This document shows, in pieces, positions 25,932 through 34,723 of a stretch of 64,000 nucleotides of DNA. The notes under the pieces were generated by a model. That model did no database searches and was not told where the DNA came from. It saw only the letters and a list, made by a program, of their open reading frames with translations. The number at the start of each line of letters is the position of its first letter. The first letter of the stretch is position 1. This DNA is from Micromonospora chaiyaphumensis (GTDB lineage Bacteria; Actinomycetota; Actinomycetes; Mycobacteriales; Micromonosporaceae). The position numbers were made by a program, and so were the translations under genes. The DNA is taken from assembly GCF_900091435.1 (NCBI RefSeq), contig NZ_FMCS01000009.1, positions 186,001 through 250,000 of the forward strand, written 5' to 3'.

Positions 25932-26000
25932 GCGCCCTCCCTCGCGATCGGTTCGATGCGAACCGTGCCCGGGACAGAACCGGTCAAACCTGTCGACAGC

Positions 26001-26498
26001 TCACCGGGCGGTCATGGCCCGCCAACGCGCCAGGTTGTGCCGGGCGTCGACCAGCGCGTCGTGCCGGTCCGCGTCGGCGTCGGGCAGCCGCGGCCGGCCC
26101 CGGTCGTCCCAGAGCTGACGCAGCTCCTTGGTGAACCGCGGGATCTCCCGGGGCAGCGCCGGCATGGCACCCCAGAGCTGGGCCAGCACCACGTGGTCGT
26201 ACGCCGCGTACCAGGCCCAGAGCTCCAGCTGCTCCCCCGGCCGCTCCCGGATCGGGGCCATGAGGAACTCGTAGAGGTCGTCGCGGATCCGCTCCCGGGA
26301 CCGCCAGGCCCGGTCGGCCGGGGACGGGAGCTTGTCCAGCACGTTGCGGCGCACCCAGGGCACCGCCCGGGAGTCGTCGAACTCGGTGGAGACCGCATAG
26401 AACTCGCGGCCGTACTCGTCGACGACGCCGATCGACACGAGGTCGACGATCCGGCCGTCCTCGATGAACTCGCAGTCGTAGAAGTAGCGGTAGACCAT
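26001..26498 (-). CDS. DEDDh 3'-5' exoribonuclease (Rv2179c family)
   Basis: The 165-residue nuclease has the DEDDh residues in order: YFYDCEFIED (Asp, Glu), WYAAYDHVVLAQ (Asp) and RHDALVDARHN (His, Asp). The sequence matches the mycobacterial Rv2179c family, often named polyadenylate-specific 3'-exoribonuclease AS, which trims RNA 3' overhangs. ATG 26498 gives MVYRYFYD; an upstream in-frame start at 26507 adds three residues. It follows aroG by synteny with M. tuberculosis although 10 kb of other genes now separate them. Confidence 0.9.
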   Translation of the reverse strand: MVYRYFYDCEFIEDGRIVDLVSIGVVDEYGREFYAVSTEFDDSRAVPWVRRNVLDKLPSPADRAWRSRERIRDDLYEFLMAPIRERPGEQLELWAWYAAYDHVVLAQLWGAMPALPREIPRFTKELRQLWDDRGRPRLPDADADRHDALVDARHNLARWRAMTAR

Positions 26499-26743
26499 CG
26501 GCACCATCCTCGCCCACCTCCCTCACCGGCCGGTCGCCGGGGCGTCCGCCGCGCCGCGACGGCAGGCCAGGGCAGCTGGGGACGGTCACGGAAGTGTCTC
26601 CAGGGGTGTACAGCACGCGACCGGAGCGTCATGATCTGATGTGTACCGCTACCGGACGCCGAACCGGTTGAGATGCCTCGTGCCGGGATGACAGCTTCAC
26701 CCGGTGTGCGGGTTGTGGTCCTTGACCGGGGAGGGGTTGGGCC

Positions 26744-27436
26744 GTGGAGATGCGCCTTCCGGAGCCGGGTGACGCGCTCACGGGCGTCGAGATGTTCGCC
26801 GGGCTGGAACCGGAGGTGCGGCAGCGGGTCATCGCCGCGGCGGTGCCGCGCACCTACCGCAAGGGCCAGCTGCTGTTCGTCGAGAACGACCCCGGCGAGT
26901 CCCTGATCGTGCTGCGCCGCGGCGCGGTCGCGGTGTTCCGCACCGCCCCGACCGGCGAGCGCGCGGTGCTGTCGGTCATCCGTCCCCCGGACGTGCTGGG
27001 CGAGGTCTCCCTGCTGGACGCCTCGACCCGGTCGGCGTCCGCCGAGGCGATCGAGGACTGCGCCGCGCTGGCGCTGTCCCGGCCGGCCTTCATGGAGCTG
27101 GTGCACTCCAACCCGCGCATCCTCGACGCGGTGATGCGCTCCCTCGGCCAGCTGATCCGCCGGCTCACCGAGCAGAACGCCGACCACGTCTTCCTCGATC
27201 TGCCCGGCCGGGTGGCCAAGACGCTGGTCCGGCTGGCCGGCGAGAGCCAGGCCCCGATGATCACCATCGAGCTCAACCAGAGCCAGCTCGCCGAGATGGC
27301 CGGCGGCTCGCGGCAGAGCGTCAACCAGGCCATCGGCTCCTTCGCCAGCCGGGGCTGGCTGCGCACCGAGGGGCGCCGGATCGTGGTCACCGACGTGGCC
27401 GCGCTGCGCCGCCGCGCCGGCATGAACGACCGCTGA
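26744..27436 (+). CDS. Crp/Fnr-family cyclic-nucleotide-responsive regulator
   Basis: This 230-residue regulator has an N-terminal cyclic-nucleotide-binding domain (FVENDPGESLIVLRRG, then LGEVSLLDASTRSASAEA, the phosphate-binding cassette with its Arg) and a C-terminal winged helix (LNQSQLAEMAGGSRQSVNQAI). It resembles actinobacterial Crp homologues such as M. tuberculosis Rv3676. GTG 26744 is preceded by GGGGAGGGG. A class III cyclase lies 480 bp downstream, so the second messenger may be made next door. A hairpin terminator follows directly. Confidence 0.9.
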   Translation: MEMRLPEPGDALTGVEMFAGLEPEVRQRVIAAAVPRTYRKGQLLFVENDPGESLIVLRRGAVAVFRTAPTGERAVLSVIRPPDVLGEVSLLDASTRSASAEAIEDCAALALSRPAFMELVHSNPRILDAVMRSLGQLIRRLTEQNADHVFLDLPGRVAKTLVRLAGESQAPMITIELNQSQLAEMAGGSRQSVNQAIGSFASRGWLRTEGRRIVVTDVAALRRRAGMNDR

Positions 27437-27445
27437 CGGACACGG

Positions 27446-27478
27446 GAAAGGGCCGGGGCGTGCCGCCCCGGCCCTTTC
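27446..27478. terminator. Bidirectional hairpin terminator
   Basis: A perfect 14-bp stem (27446-27459 with 27465-27478; aaagggccggggc core) and a 5-nt loop, with AAA/TTT at the base, lies between the convergent Crp gene and the small-protein gene. Confidence 0.85.
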
Positions 27479-27497
27479 GTCGTCGTGTCCGACCGGC

Positions 27498-27713
27498 TCA
27501 GACGCCGGCGCTGCCCGGACCCGCCCACGCGGTGGTGCTGCCCGGGCCGGCCCACTCGCTGGTGTCCTTGCCGCCGCCACCGGAGCCCTCGCTCACGATG
27601 CCCTCGGCCTGGAGGGAGGCGAGGGTGGCCGCGTCCACGTCGACGGACTCCCCCGCCGCGTGGGCGATGCCGTCGCCGTCGGTCCAGTCGCTCTCCAGCT
27701 TCACGTACACCAT
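27498..27713 (-). CDS. Small 71-residue protein with a repeated WAGPGS tail
   Basis: ATG 27713 follows GAGGGGGA with good spacing. The first 40 residues (VKLESDWTDGDGIAHAAGE, VDVDAATLASLQAEGIV) look like a small acidic folded domain of the kind seen in phage head-tail or Mu-gp-like short proteins. A Gly4 hinge and the tail KDTSEWAGPGSTTAWAGPGS, with the WAGPGS motif twice, follow. I do not recognise the family. It could be a small structural protein or a peptide precursor. The upstream neighbour is the divergent cyclase. Confidence 0.6.
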   Translation of the reverse strand: MVYVKLESDWTDGDGIAHAAGESVDVDAATLASLQAEGIVSEGSGGGGKDTSEWAGPGSTTAWAGPGSAGV

Positions 27714-27901
27714 GGTTGGTCCCCCTCGATCGCGGTCGTCGTCGTCCGGCGGCATGAATGTAGTCGCCCGGCGGCCCCACCGGCCGCCCGGAGGAGTGTC
27801 CACAAGCCAACAGCCCGGTACCTGACACTGCCGGCGGGCGTAATACTCACCGTGACGCCGCGGGGGACGGCGCCCGGCCGGGACCGGCCGGAAGATCCAG
27901 T

Positions 27902-27906
27902 GGAGG
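27902..27906 (+). promoter_or_regulatory. Shine-Dalgarno that points to an ATC start
   Basis: GGAGG lies 6 nt before ATC 27913. No ATG, GTG, TTG or CTG occurs in this frame between the TGA at 27853 and the first zinc ribbon, so this site decides the start of the cyclase gene. Confidence 0.5.
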
Positions 27907-27912
27907 CCTGAC

Positions 27913-30900
27913 ATCTCCGCGCAGTGTGACCGGTGTGGACGTACCGCGAGCGACGGCGACCGCTTCTGCGGGGGCTGCGGCGCCGAGCTGGGTGCCGTCT
28001 GCCCGCACTGCCTGCGCCCGCTCGCCGCCGACGTGACGTTCTGCACCTCGTGCGGCGCGCCGCGCGCCGGGGCCCGGCAGCCGGTGCCGGCGCCGCAGGA
28101 GGACCGCCGCCGGGTCAGCGTGCTCTTCGTCGACCTCATCGACTTCACCCCGTACGTCGAGCGGGCCGACCCGGAGCAGGTCCGCGGCATGCAGACCGGC
28201 TTCTTCTCGGCGGCGAAGCGGGTCGTCGGGCAGTACGGCGGGGTGGTGGAGAAGTACATCGGCGACGCCGTGATGGCGCTCTTCGGCGCACCGGTGGCCA
28301 CCGAGACCGACGCGCTGCGCTGCGTACGGGCCGGGTTGGAGCTGCAGCGGGTGCTCACCCGGTTCGCCCCGAGCGGCCACGACGAGCTGCGCTTCCGGGT
28401 CGGGGTGGCCACCGGCGAGGCGCTGGTGGACGTGGCCGCGGCCCGCGACGGCGGGCAGGCCATCGTGGCCGGCGACGTGGTCAACACGGCGTCCCGGATG
28501 CAGTCGGTGGCCCCGCCCGGCGGGGTGCTGGTCTGCGGCGCCACGCACGCGCTCACCAAGGACGCCATCCGCTACGAGGAGCAGCCCCCGGTCACCCTGC
28601 GCGGCCGCTCCACCCCCACCGAGGTCTGGCTGGCGCTGGCCCCGGTCCGCCGGCAGCCCACCGACCGCGAGCCCGACGTCACCCCGCTGATCGACCGCGA
28701 GCACGAGCTGGGCCTGCTGGTCAACGCGCTGCACCGCTCGCTGCGCGACCGGCTGCCCCAGGTGGTGACCGTCTTCGGCCGGGCCGGGCTGGGGAAGAGC
28801 CGGCTGATCCGGGAGCTGCACCGGCACGCCGGGCGGCTGGTCGACGAGCCGCTGACCTGGCGTACCGGGCGGTGCCCGCCGTTCGGGGAGAACGTCACCT
28901 TCGCCGCGCTGGCCGACATCGTGAAGACCGAGGCCGGCATCCTCGACACGGATCCGGCGTCCACGGCCGCCCAGCGCCTCACCGCCGCGGTCGCCGAGCT
29001 GGTCGGCCCGGCCGAGCGGGACCGCCTGGTCGACGCGCTGCGCCCGCTGGTCGGGCTCACCGCCACCGCCCTGCCGGCCGAGGAGGCCGAGTCGGCCTGG
29101 CGGCGGTTCCTGCTGGCGCTGGCGGCCCGGCGCCCCACCGTGCTGGTCTTCGAGGACCTGCACTGGGCCGACGACGCCATGCTGCGCTTCGTCGAGCTGC
29201 TCGGCACCGCCGCCCGGGACGTGCCGCTGCTGCTGCTCTGCACCGCCCGCCCGGAGCTTGTCGACCGGGACCCGAGCTGGGCGGGCACCATCACCGGCTC
29301 GGTGACCATCACCCTGCCCCCGCTGCGCGACACCGGCATCGCCTCGCTCTACGCGCACATGTTCGGCCAGGCCGCGTTCCCCGCCGAGATGCTGACCCCG
29401 CTGGTCGAGGTGGCCGGCGGGAACCCGCTCTACGCCCACGAGTACGTGCGGATGCTCATCGAGCAGGGCGCGCTGCGCCAGTCGGGGCGCGGCTGGTCGC
29501 TGGAGAAGCACCTCGACCTGCCCATGCCGGAGAGCGTGCACGCCGTCATCGCCAACCGGGTCGACCTGCTCGACGCCAAGGACCGGGCGGTGCTGCTGGC
29601 CGCCTCGGTGGTGGGCGTGCAGTTCTGGCCGGGTGCGGTGGCCGCCGCGCTGGGCCAGCCGGTGGAGGCGGTGGAGCGGGCGTTGCGCCGGCTGGAGCAG
29701 CGCGACTTCGTGCACGAGCAGGCGGCGTCCACGATGGCCGGCCAGCCGGAGTTCCGGTTCCGGCACGTGCTGGTCCGGGACGTCTGCTACCAGCGGCTGC
29801 CCCGGACGGAGCGGGTGGCCCGGCACGAGCGCACCGCCGACTGGCTGGACGCCCTCTCGCACACCCGGGACACCGACCTGGCCGAGGTGCTCGCCCACCA
29901 CCGCTGGGCGGCCCACGAGATCGCCCGCACCCTGGGCATGGACACCCAGCGCTACGCCGGCCCGGCGCGCGCCGCGCTGCACCGGGCGGCCCGCCGGGCG
30001 TACGCCCTGCACGGGCTGGACGCGGCGGCGGCGCACGCCGGCCGGGCGCTCGGCCTGGCCGACGACAGCGACCCGGTGGGCCGCCTCCAGCTGGAGCTGC
30101 TGAGCACCGAGATCTCCTTCTACCGGGACGGCAACGCGTTCCTCTCCGGCGGCGGGCCCGAGCAGTTGCACGCGCTCGCCGACCGGCTGCACGCCCACGG
30201 CGACGAGGCCTGCGCGGCGCGGGCGTGGACGCTGCTCGGTCAGGCGGCCTGGCTGCGCGCCGACCGGAGCGCCGCGGTGGCCTGCCTGGACCGGGCGGTG
30301 GCGCTGTTCGAGCCGCTGCCGGACAGCCCGCAGAAGGCCGACGCGTACGCCGAGCTGGGCCGGCTGCACATGCTCAACTACGAGCGGGACGCGGCGGTCG
30401 CCGCCGCCGAGACCGCGGCGGAGATCGGTGAGCGGCTGGGGCTGTCGGAGACGCGGACCAACGCCCGGATCACCGCCGCCACGGCCCGCTACCAGGCGGG
30501 CGACCGGTCCGGCCTGGACGACCTGCACGCCCTCGTGGAATACAGCCGGGAACAGCAGCTCATCGCACTGCACCGGGCGGTGCAGAACCTCGCGTACGCG
30601 GTCCGCGAGGAGGGCGACTGGCTGCGCTCGGACGCGCTGCTGACCACCGCGCCGGCCCGGACGGCGAGCGGGCAGACGCTGACCACCAGCTACTCCGGCG
30701 AGGCCATGCGGGCCTACTTCGACGGGGACTTCGGGCGGGTGATCACCGCCGCGGACGCGTTCGTGGACACCCCGACCGGGGGCTGGGACATGCAGGTGCG
30801 CGGGCTGCGCTCCTGCCTGCTGGTGCTGCGCGGGCAGCCGGTGCCGCCGGCGCCCCGGCCCGCACCGGGCCCGCGCGACGGCGCCGCCGCGCCCCGGCAC

Positions 30901-31473
30901 CGGGACGACGTGGCGGCCGCGCTGGACAGCGCGCGGCGCAGCGGCTTCCACCGGCCGCACTGGACCATGCTCGGCATGGCGGCGCTGTGCCGGGCGTTGC
31001 AGGGCCGGGCCGAGGAGGCGGCGGAGCTGGTCGACGAGCTGGCCGAGACCTGGTCGGCGGTACCCGCGCTGGCCAGCGGCGAGTGGATCGCGGCCGCGGC
31101 GTACGCCGCCGCCCTGGCCGGCCGGGACGCGGCCGTGCGGGTCCGGGCCATGCTGGACCGGCTCGACCACCGCACGCCCTGGTCGGAGGCGGCGCTGCGG
31201 ACGGTCACCGGTGCGGTCGCGGCGGCCGACGGCGACCACCGGCGGGCAGCCGAGCTGCACCTGGCCGGCGCCGAGATCTATGCCGGCATCCCGGACGTGA
31301 CCGACCGGATGCTGGCCCTCGCCCTGGCCGCCGCCGAGCTGGAGCTGGCCGGCGACCCGGAGACCGCCCCGCTGGCGGAGGTGCGGGCGTTCGCCCAGCG
31401 CAACGAGGCGCCCGGGCTGCTGGCCCTGGCCCGCCGCCCGGTGCCGGACGCCGGCCCGGCGGTCGCCTGCTGA
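27913..31473 (+). CDS. Multidomain class III adenylate/guanylate cyclase with zinc ribbons, AAA ATPase and TPR-like region
   Basis: About 1186 residues. Two zinc ribbons (CDRCG...FCGGCG and CPHCL...FCTSCG, residues 5-48) precede a class III cyclase domain (about 60-230): SVLFVDLIDFT and YIGDAVMALFG with both metal Asp residues, the base-contacting Lys in EKYIGD and GDVVNTASRM with the catalytic Asn/Arg. It therefore looks active. Next is an AAA-type ATPase (GRAGLGKSRLIREL Walker A, VLVFEDLHWAD Walker B) and a long helical, TPR-like C-terminal half. Related proteins are large signal-integrating regulators. No standard start codon precedes the zinc ribbons; ATC 27913 behind GGAGG is proposed, with GTG 28033 the first standard start but cutting into ribbon 2. 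Confidence 0.85.
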   Translation: MSAQCDRCGRTASDGDRFCGGCGAELGAVCPHCLRPLAADVTFCTSCGAPRAGARQPVPAPQEDRRRVSVLFVDLIDFTPYVERADPEQVRGMQTGFFSAAKRVVGQYGGVVEKYIGDAVMALFGAPVATETDALRCVRAGLELQRVLTRFAPSGHDELRFRVGVATGEALVDVAAARDGGQAIVAGDVVNTASRMQSVAPPGGVLVCGATHALTKDAIRYEEQPPVTLRGRSTPTEVWLALAPVRRQPTDREPDVTPLIDREHELGLLVNALHRSLRDRLPQVVTVFGRAGLGKSRLIRELHRHAGRLVDEPLTWRTGRCPPFGENVTFAALADIVKTEAGILDTDPASTAAQRLTAAVAELVGPAERDRLVDALRPLVGLTATALPAEEAESAWRRFLLALAARRPTVLVFEDLHWADDAMLRFVELLGTAARDVPLLLLCTARPELVDRDPSWAGTITGSVTITLPPLRDTGIASLYAHMFGQAAFPAEMLTPLVEVAGGNPLYAHEYVRMLIEQGALRQSGRGWSLEKHLDLPMPESVHAVIANRVDLLDAKDRAVLLAASVVGVQFWPGAVAAALGQPVEAVERALRRLEQRDFVHEQAASTMAGQPEFRFRHVLVRDVCYQRLPRTERVARHERTADWLDALSHTRDTDLAEVLAHHRWAAHEIARTLGMDTQRYAGPARAALHRAARRAYALHGLDAAAAHAGRALGLADDSDPVGRLQLELLSTEISFYRDGNAFLSGGGPEQLHALADRLHAHGDEACAARAWTLLGQAAWLRADRSAAVACLDRAVALFEPLPDSPQKADAYAELGRLHMLNYERDAAVAAAETAAEIGERLGLSETRTNARITAATARYQAGDRSGLDDLHALVEYSREQQLIALHRAVQNLAYAVREEGDWLRSDALLTTAPARTASGQTLTTSYSGEAMRAYFDGDFGRVITAADAFVDTPTGGWDMQVRGLRSCLLVLRGQPVPPAPRPAPGPRDGAAAPRHRDDVAAALDSARRSGFHRPHWTMLGMAALCRALQGRAEEAAELVDELAETWSAVPALASGEWIAAAAYAAALAGRDAAVRVRAMLDRLDHRTPWSEAALRTVTGAVAAADGDHRRAAELHLAGAEIYAGIPDVTDRMLALALAAAELELAGDPETAPLAEVRAFAQRNEAPGLLALARRPVPDAGPAVAC

Positions 31474-31479
31474 GCCGGC

Positions 31480-32172
31480 TCAGGCGGGCACCGGCTCCCG
31501 GGGCCGGGCCTTCGCCTTCTGCGCGTACACGTCCACGTACTCGCGGCCGGAGAGTTCCATCAGCTCGTACATGATCTCGTCGGTGACGGCGCGCTCGACG
31601 AACCGGTCGCCGGCCATCCCGGCGTAGCGGGAGAAGTCGAGCGGGGCGCCGAAGCGGATCCGCACCCGGCCGAGGTTGGGGATGATCTGGCCGGTCGGCT
31701 GGATGGCGTCGGAGTTGAGCATGGCCATCGGCACCACCAGCGCCCCGCTCTCCAGGGCGAGCCGGGCCACCCCGGTCTTGCCCCGGTAGAGGCGGCCGTC
31801 GGGCGAGCGGGTGCCCTCCGGGTAGATGCCGGCGATGCCGCCCGAGCGCAGCACCTGGAGCTGGGTGTCCAGGGCGGCGCGGGCGGCCCGGCCGCCGGAG
31901 CGGTCGACCGGGATGGTGCCGGAGCCGACGAAGAACATCTTGGTCAGCCAGCCCTTGAGGCCCTTGCCGGTGAAGTATTCGGCTTTCGCGATGAATGTAA
32001 CTTTTCGCTTGACGATCAACGGGGTGAAGATCGAGTCCGAGAACGAGAGGTGGTTGCTGGCCAGGATCACCGGGCCGGCCTCCGGGACGTTCTCCAGCCC
32101 CTCCACCTGCGGGCGGAAGATCAACCTCAGCAGCGGGCCGAGGATGACGTACTTCAGCAGCCAGTACAGCAC
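31480..32172 (-). CDS. 1-acyl-sn-glycerol-3-phosphate acyltransferase (PlsC family)
   Basis: This 230-residue membrane-associated acyltransferase has an N-terminal hydrophobic stretch (LYWLLKYVILGPLLRLIF). The four acyltransferase blocks follow: ASNHLSFSDS (catalytic H-x4-D), GSGTIPVDRSGG, YPEGTRSPDG and VVPMAMLNSDAI. It acylates lysophosphatidate or a similar acceptor for phospholipid synthesis. GTG 32172 has GGAAGGA upstream; the frame is open further but lacks similarity. Corresponds by position to Rv2182c. Confidence 0.92.
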   Translation of the reverse strand: MLYWLLKYVILGPLLRLIFRPQVEGLENVPEAGPVILASNHLSFSDSIFTPLIVKRKVTFIAKAEYFTGKGLKGWLTKMFFVGSGTIPVDRSGGRAARAALDTQLQVLRSGGIAGIYPEGTRSPDGRLYRGKTGVARLALESGALVVPMAMLNSDAIQPTGQIIPNLGRVRIRFGAPLDFSRYAGMAGDRFVERAVTDEIMYELMELSGREYVDVYAQKAKARPREPVPA

Positions 32173-32366
32173 CGGGGTCCTTCCAGGCGGGAGCGGTGAC
32201 GGGCCCGGTCGCCGGCGCCGCCGGGACCGGCCCGGGGCGCCGTCGGCGAGCGGGACTGTCGGGGAAGAGCGTACGAACAGGGAGCGGCACGCCACAACGC
32301 ACTCCCGGAACCGGGTCCCGACGTGTCAGGATTCAGGGCACGACGGTGCGGCGAAGGGGGTGTCCG

Positions 32367-33215
32367 GTGTCAGGGGGTGGGCCCCGTCGGGGACGGCGGG
32401 ACAACGGGCTCGACGCGGCCGAATACGCGGTCGCGGGCGACGTCGATCCGCGCGTCGGGGAGCACCTGCTCGACGTGCTCGCCGCCGGCGGCATCGCCGC
32501 CTACCTGCAGCCCTCGGCCGACCTCAACCCGGTGACCCGCACCACGACCGTCCCGTCCCGCCCGATCGACCGGCTCTACGTCGACCGGTCCCACCTGACC
32601 ACCGCCCGCGACTACCTCACCCAGCTCACCGACGAGGAGGGCCGCGAGCCGGCCCGCGACGACGAGCCGGACATCGAGGCCGAGTGGGCGAAGATCGTCG
32701 CCGGTTTCCACACCGCGCCGAGCACGGGCAGCCACCCCTGGCCCGCCGCCGAGGACGTCGACGACGACCCGGTCGACCCGGCCACCCCGGGCGGCGGCGC
32801 CCCCGGCCGCGCCGAGGAGACCGCCGGCCCGACCGCCACCGACGTGCGGCGGCTGCCCTACGCGGCGGACGTCTCCGGCATCTCGGTGAGCCGGGGCCGG
32901 CAGGACGAGCCCTCGCTGCTGGACGGCCTGGACACGTTCGGCGCCGACCTGCCGGGCGACGGGGACGAGGAGCACTTCACCCCGCCACCGCCGCCCCCGC
33001 TGCCGCGCTTCTCGAAGTACGCGGTGCTGGGCGTCCTCTGCATCGTGGTCGGGTTCCTGCTCTTCCTGTCGCCGACCGTGCTGTCGGTGGTCGACCCGTC
33101 GGTGGTGACCCTGCTCGGCTTCACCGGCATCCTGGCGGGCTTCGTGATGTTGATCTGGCGGCTGCGTCCCGGCGACTCCGACGAGCACGACCCGGACGAC
33201 GGCGCCGTGGTCTGA
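32367..33215 (+). CDS. Hypothetical protein with soluble N-terminus and two C-terminal membrane helices
   Basis: The 282-residue protein starts at GTG 32367 behind GAAGGGGG. The N-terminal 100 residues (PRVGEHLLDVLAAGGIAAYL, DRLYVDRSHLTTARDYL) resemble the DUF2007-like signal-transducing fold in which a small domain ends in a DYL segment. A disordered acidic Pro-rich linker follows, then two membrane helices (about 218-242 and 246-265) with a short acidic C-terminus. Function unknown. It is widespread in actinobacteria in my memory, but I cannot name a family firmly. Upstream of otsA on the same strand. Confidence 0.8.
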   Translation: MSGGGPRRGRRDNGLDAAEYAVAGDVDPRVGEHLLDVLAAGGIAAYLQPSADLNPVTRTTTVPSRPIDRLYVDRSHLTTARDYLTQLTDEEGREPARDDEPDIEAEWAKIVAGFHTAPSTGSHPWPAAEDVDDDPVDPATPGGGAPGRAEETAGPTATDVRRLPYAADVSGISVSRGRQDEPSLLDGLDTFGADLPGDGDEEHFTPPPPPPLPRFSKYAVLGVLCIVVGFLLFLSPTVLSVVDPSVVTLLGFTGILAGFVMLIWRLRPGDSDEHDPDDGAVV

Positions 33216-33287
33216 CGCCGGGCGTAACAGGGGTGTAACTTACGGTCAGTAGGAATAGCGCTGCCCGTCTCGCCCCTGCTGATCGGA

Positions 33288-34715
33288 ATGCCCGAGATGC
33301 GACCGAGTCCCCTCGTGGTGGTGGCCAACCGCCTGCCCATCGACGACAGTGTGGCGCCCGACGGCGCCTTCGAGTGGCGCCGCAGCCCCGGCGGCCTGGT
33401 GAGCGCCCTGCACCCGCTGCTCCGGCACACCCCGGCGACCTGGGTGGGCTGGGCGGGCGGCACCGGCCCCGCCCCGCACCTGCCCGACGTGGACGGGGTC
33501 CGAATGCGCGCCGTCCCGCTCAGCGCCGACGACTTCCGCGACCACTACGAGGGCTTCGCCAACGCCACCCTCTGGCCGCTCTACCACGACGCCGTCGAGC
33601 AGCCCGAATACCACCGGCGCTGGTGGGAGGCGTACCAGCGGGTCAACCAGCGGTTCGCCGAGGCCGCCGCCGAGGTGGCCGAGCCCGGCGGGCTGGTCTG
33701 GGTGCAGGACTACCACCTCCAGCTCGTGCCGGGGCTGCTCCGCGACCTCCGCCCCGACCTGCGGATCGGCTTCTTCCTGCACGTGCCCTTCCCGCCGCCG
33801 GAGCTGTTCATGCAGCTCCCCCGCCGGGCCGAGCTGCTGCGGGGGATGCTCGGCGCCGACCTCATCGGCTTCCAGCGGGCCCAGGCCGCGCACAACTTCG
33901 CCCAGCTCGCGACCAAGGTGCTCGGCCTGCCGGCCACCGACCGGCGGATCGGCGTCGGCGACCGGGTGGTCCGGATCGGCGCCTTCCCGGTCTCCATCGA
34001 CACCGCCGAGATGGCCGCGCTCGCCGCCCGGCCCGATGTCGCCGACCGCGCCCGGCGGCTGCGCCAGGACCTCGGCGACCCGGAGCGGGTCATCCTCAGC
34101 GTCGACCGGATGGATTACACGAAGGGCATCGAGCAACGGCTCAAGGCCTACCACGAGCTGCTGACCAGCGGGGACGTCAAGGTCCGGGACACCGTGCTGG
34201 TGCAGGTGGTGGTGCCCAGCCGGGACCGGGTGGCCCAGTACCAGATCCTCCGTGACCGGGTGGAGCACCAGGTCGGCCGGATCAACGGGGAGTTCGGCCG
34301 GGTCGGCGAGCCGGCCATCCACTACCTCAGCCAGCCCTTCGACCGCACCGAGCTGGTCGCGCTCTACCGGGTCGCCGACGTGATGGCCGTGACCCCGCTG
34401 CGGGACGGGATGAACCTGGTGGCCAAGGAGTACGTGGCGGCCCGGGTCGACGGCGCCGGCGCGTTGCTGCTCAGCGAGTTCGCCGGGGCGGCCGCCGAGC
34501 TGGCACAGGCGTACCTGGTCAACCCGCACGACCTGGACGGGCTCAAGGCGGCGCTGCTGGCCGCCCTGCGGGCCGCGCCGGAGGACGTCGCCGCCCGGAT
34601 GCGGGCCATGCGGGAGCACCTGGGCCGCAACGACATCCACGCCTGGGCGGGGTCCTACCTGCGCGCGCTGGAGGAGACCACCGCCCGGGCCACCCGGCGC
34701 GCCCCGGGCGGCTGA
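33288..34715 (+). CDS. otsA: Trehalose-6-phosphate synthase
   Basis: The 475-residue GT20 enzyme makes trehalose-6-phosphate from a nucleotide-glucose and glucose-6-phosphate. Visible landmarks are VVVANRLPIDDS, SPGGLVSALHPLL, WVGWAGG, VWVQDYHLQLVPGLLR, GFFLHVPFPPPELF, GADLIGFQ, VDRMDYTKGIEQRL and VTPLRDGMNLVAKEYVA. ATG 33288 gives family length; ATG 33297 is an alternative. No OtsB-type phosphatase gene lies within the window, so dephosphorylation must be encoded elsewhere. Confidence 0.95.
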   Translation: MPEMRPSPLVVVANRLPIDDSVAPDGAFEWRRSPGGLVSALHPLLRHTPATWVGWAGGTGPAPHLPDVDGVRMRAVPLSADDFRDHYEGFANATLWPLYHDAVEQPEYHRRWWEAYQRVNQRFAEAAAEVAEPGGLVWVQDYHLQLVPGLLRDLRPDLRIGFFLHVPFPPPELFMQLPRRAELLRGMLGADLIGFQRAQAAHNFAQLATKVLGLPATDRRIGVGDRVVRIGAFPVSIDTAEMAALAARPDVADRARRLRQDLGDPERVILSVDRMDYTKGIEQRLKAYHELLTSGDVKVRDTVLVQVVVPSRDRVAQYQILRDRVEHQVGRINGEFGRVGEPAIHYLSQPFDRTELVALYRVADVMAVTPLRDGMNLVAKEYVAARVDGAGALLLSEFAGAAAELAQAYLVNPHDLDGLKAALLAALRAAPEDVAARMRAMREHLGRNDIHAWAGSYLRALEETTARATRRAPGG

Positions 34716-34723
34716 CCCCGCGC

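Noticed and set aside
25949..25965. Perfect CGGTTCG-atg-CGAACCG inverted repeat
   Set aside because: Short, and position fits equally an operator of the PNPOx gene or a weak terminator of the exoribonuclease gene; not called as a feature.
27847..31260. A 1137-codon open frame on the minus strand
   Set aside because: It is the antisense shadow of the cyclase-AAA gene. Composition is rich in Arg, Gly, Pro and His with no domain, as expected from GC-rich codon bias.
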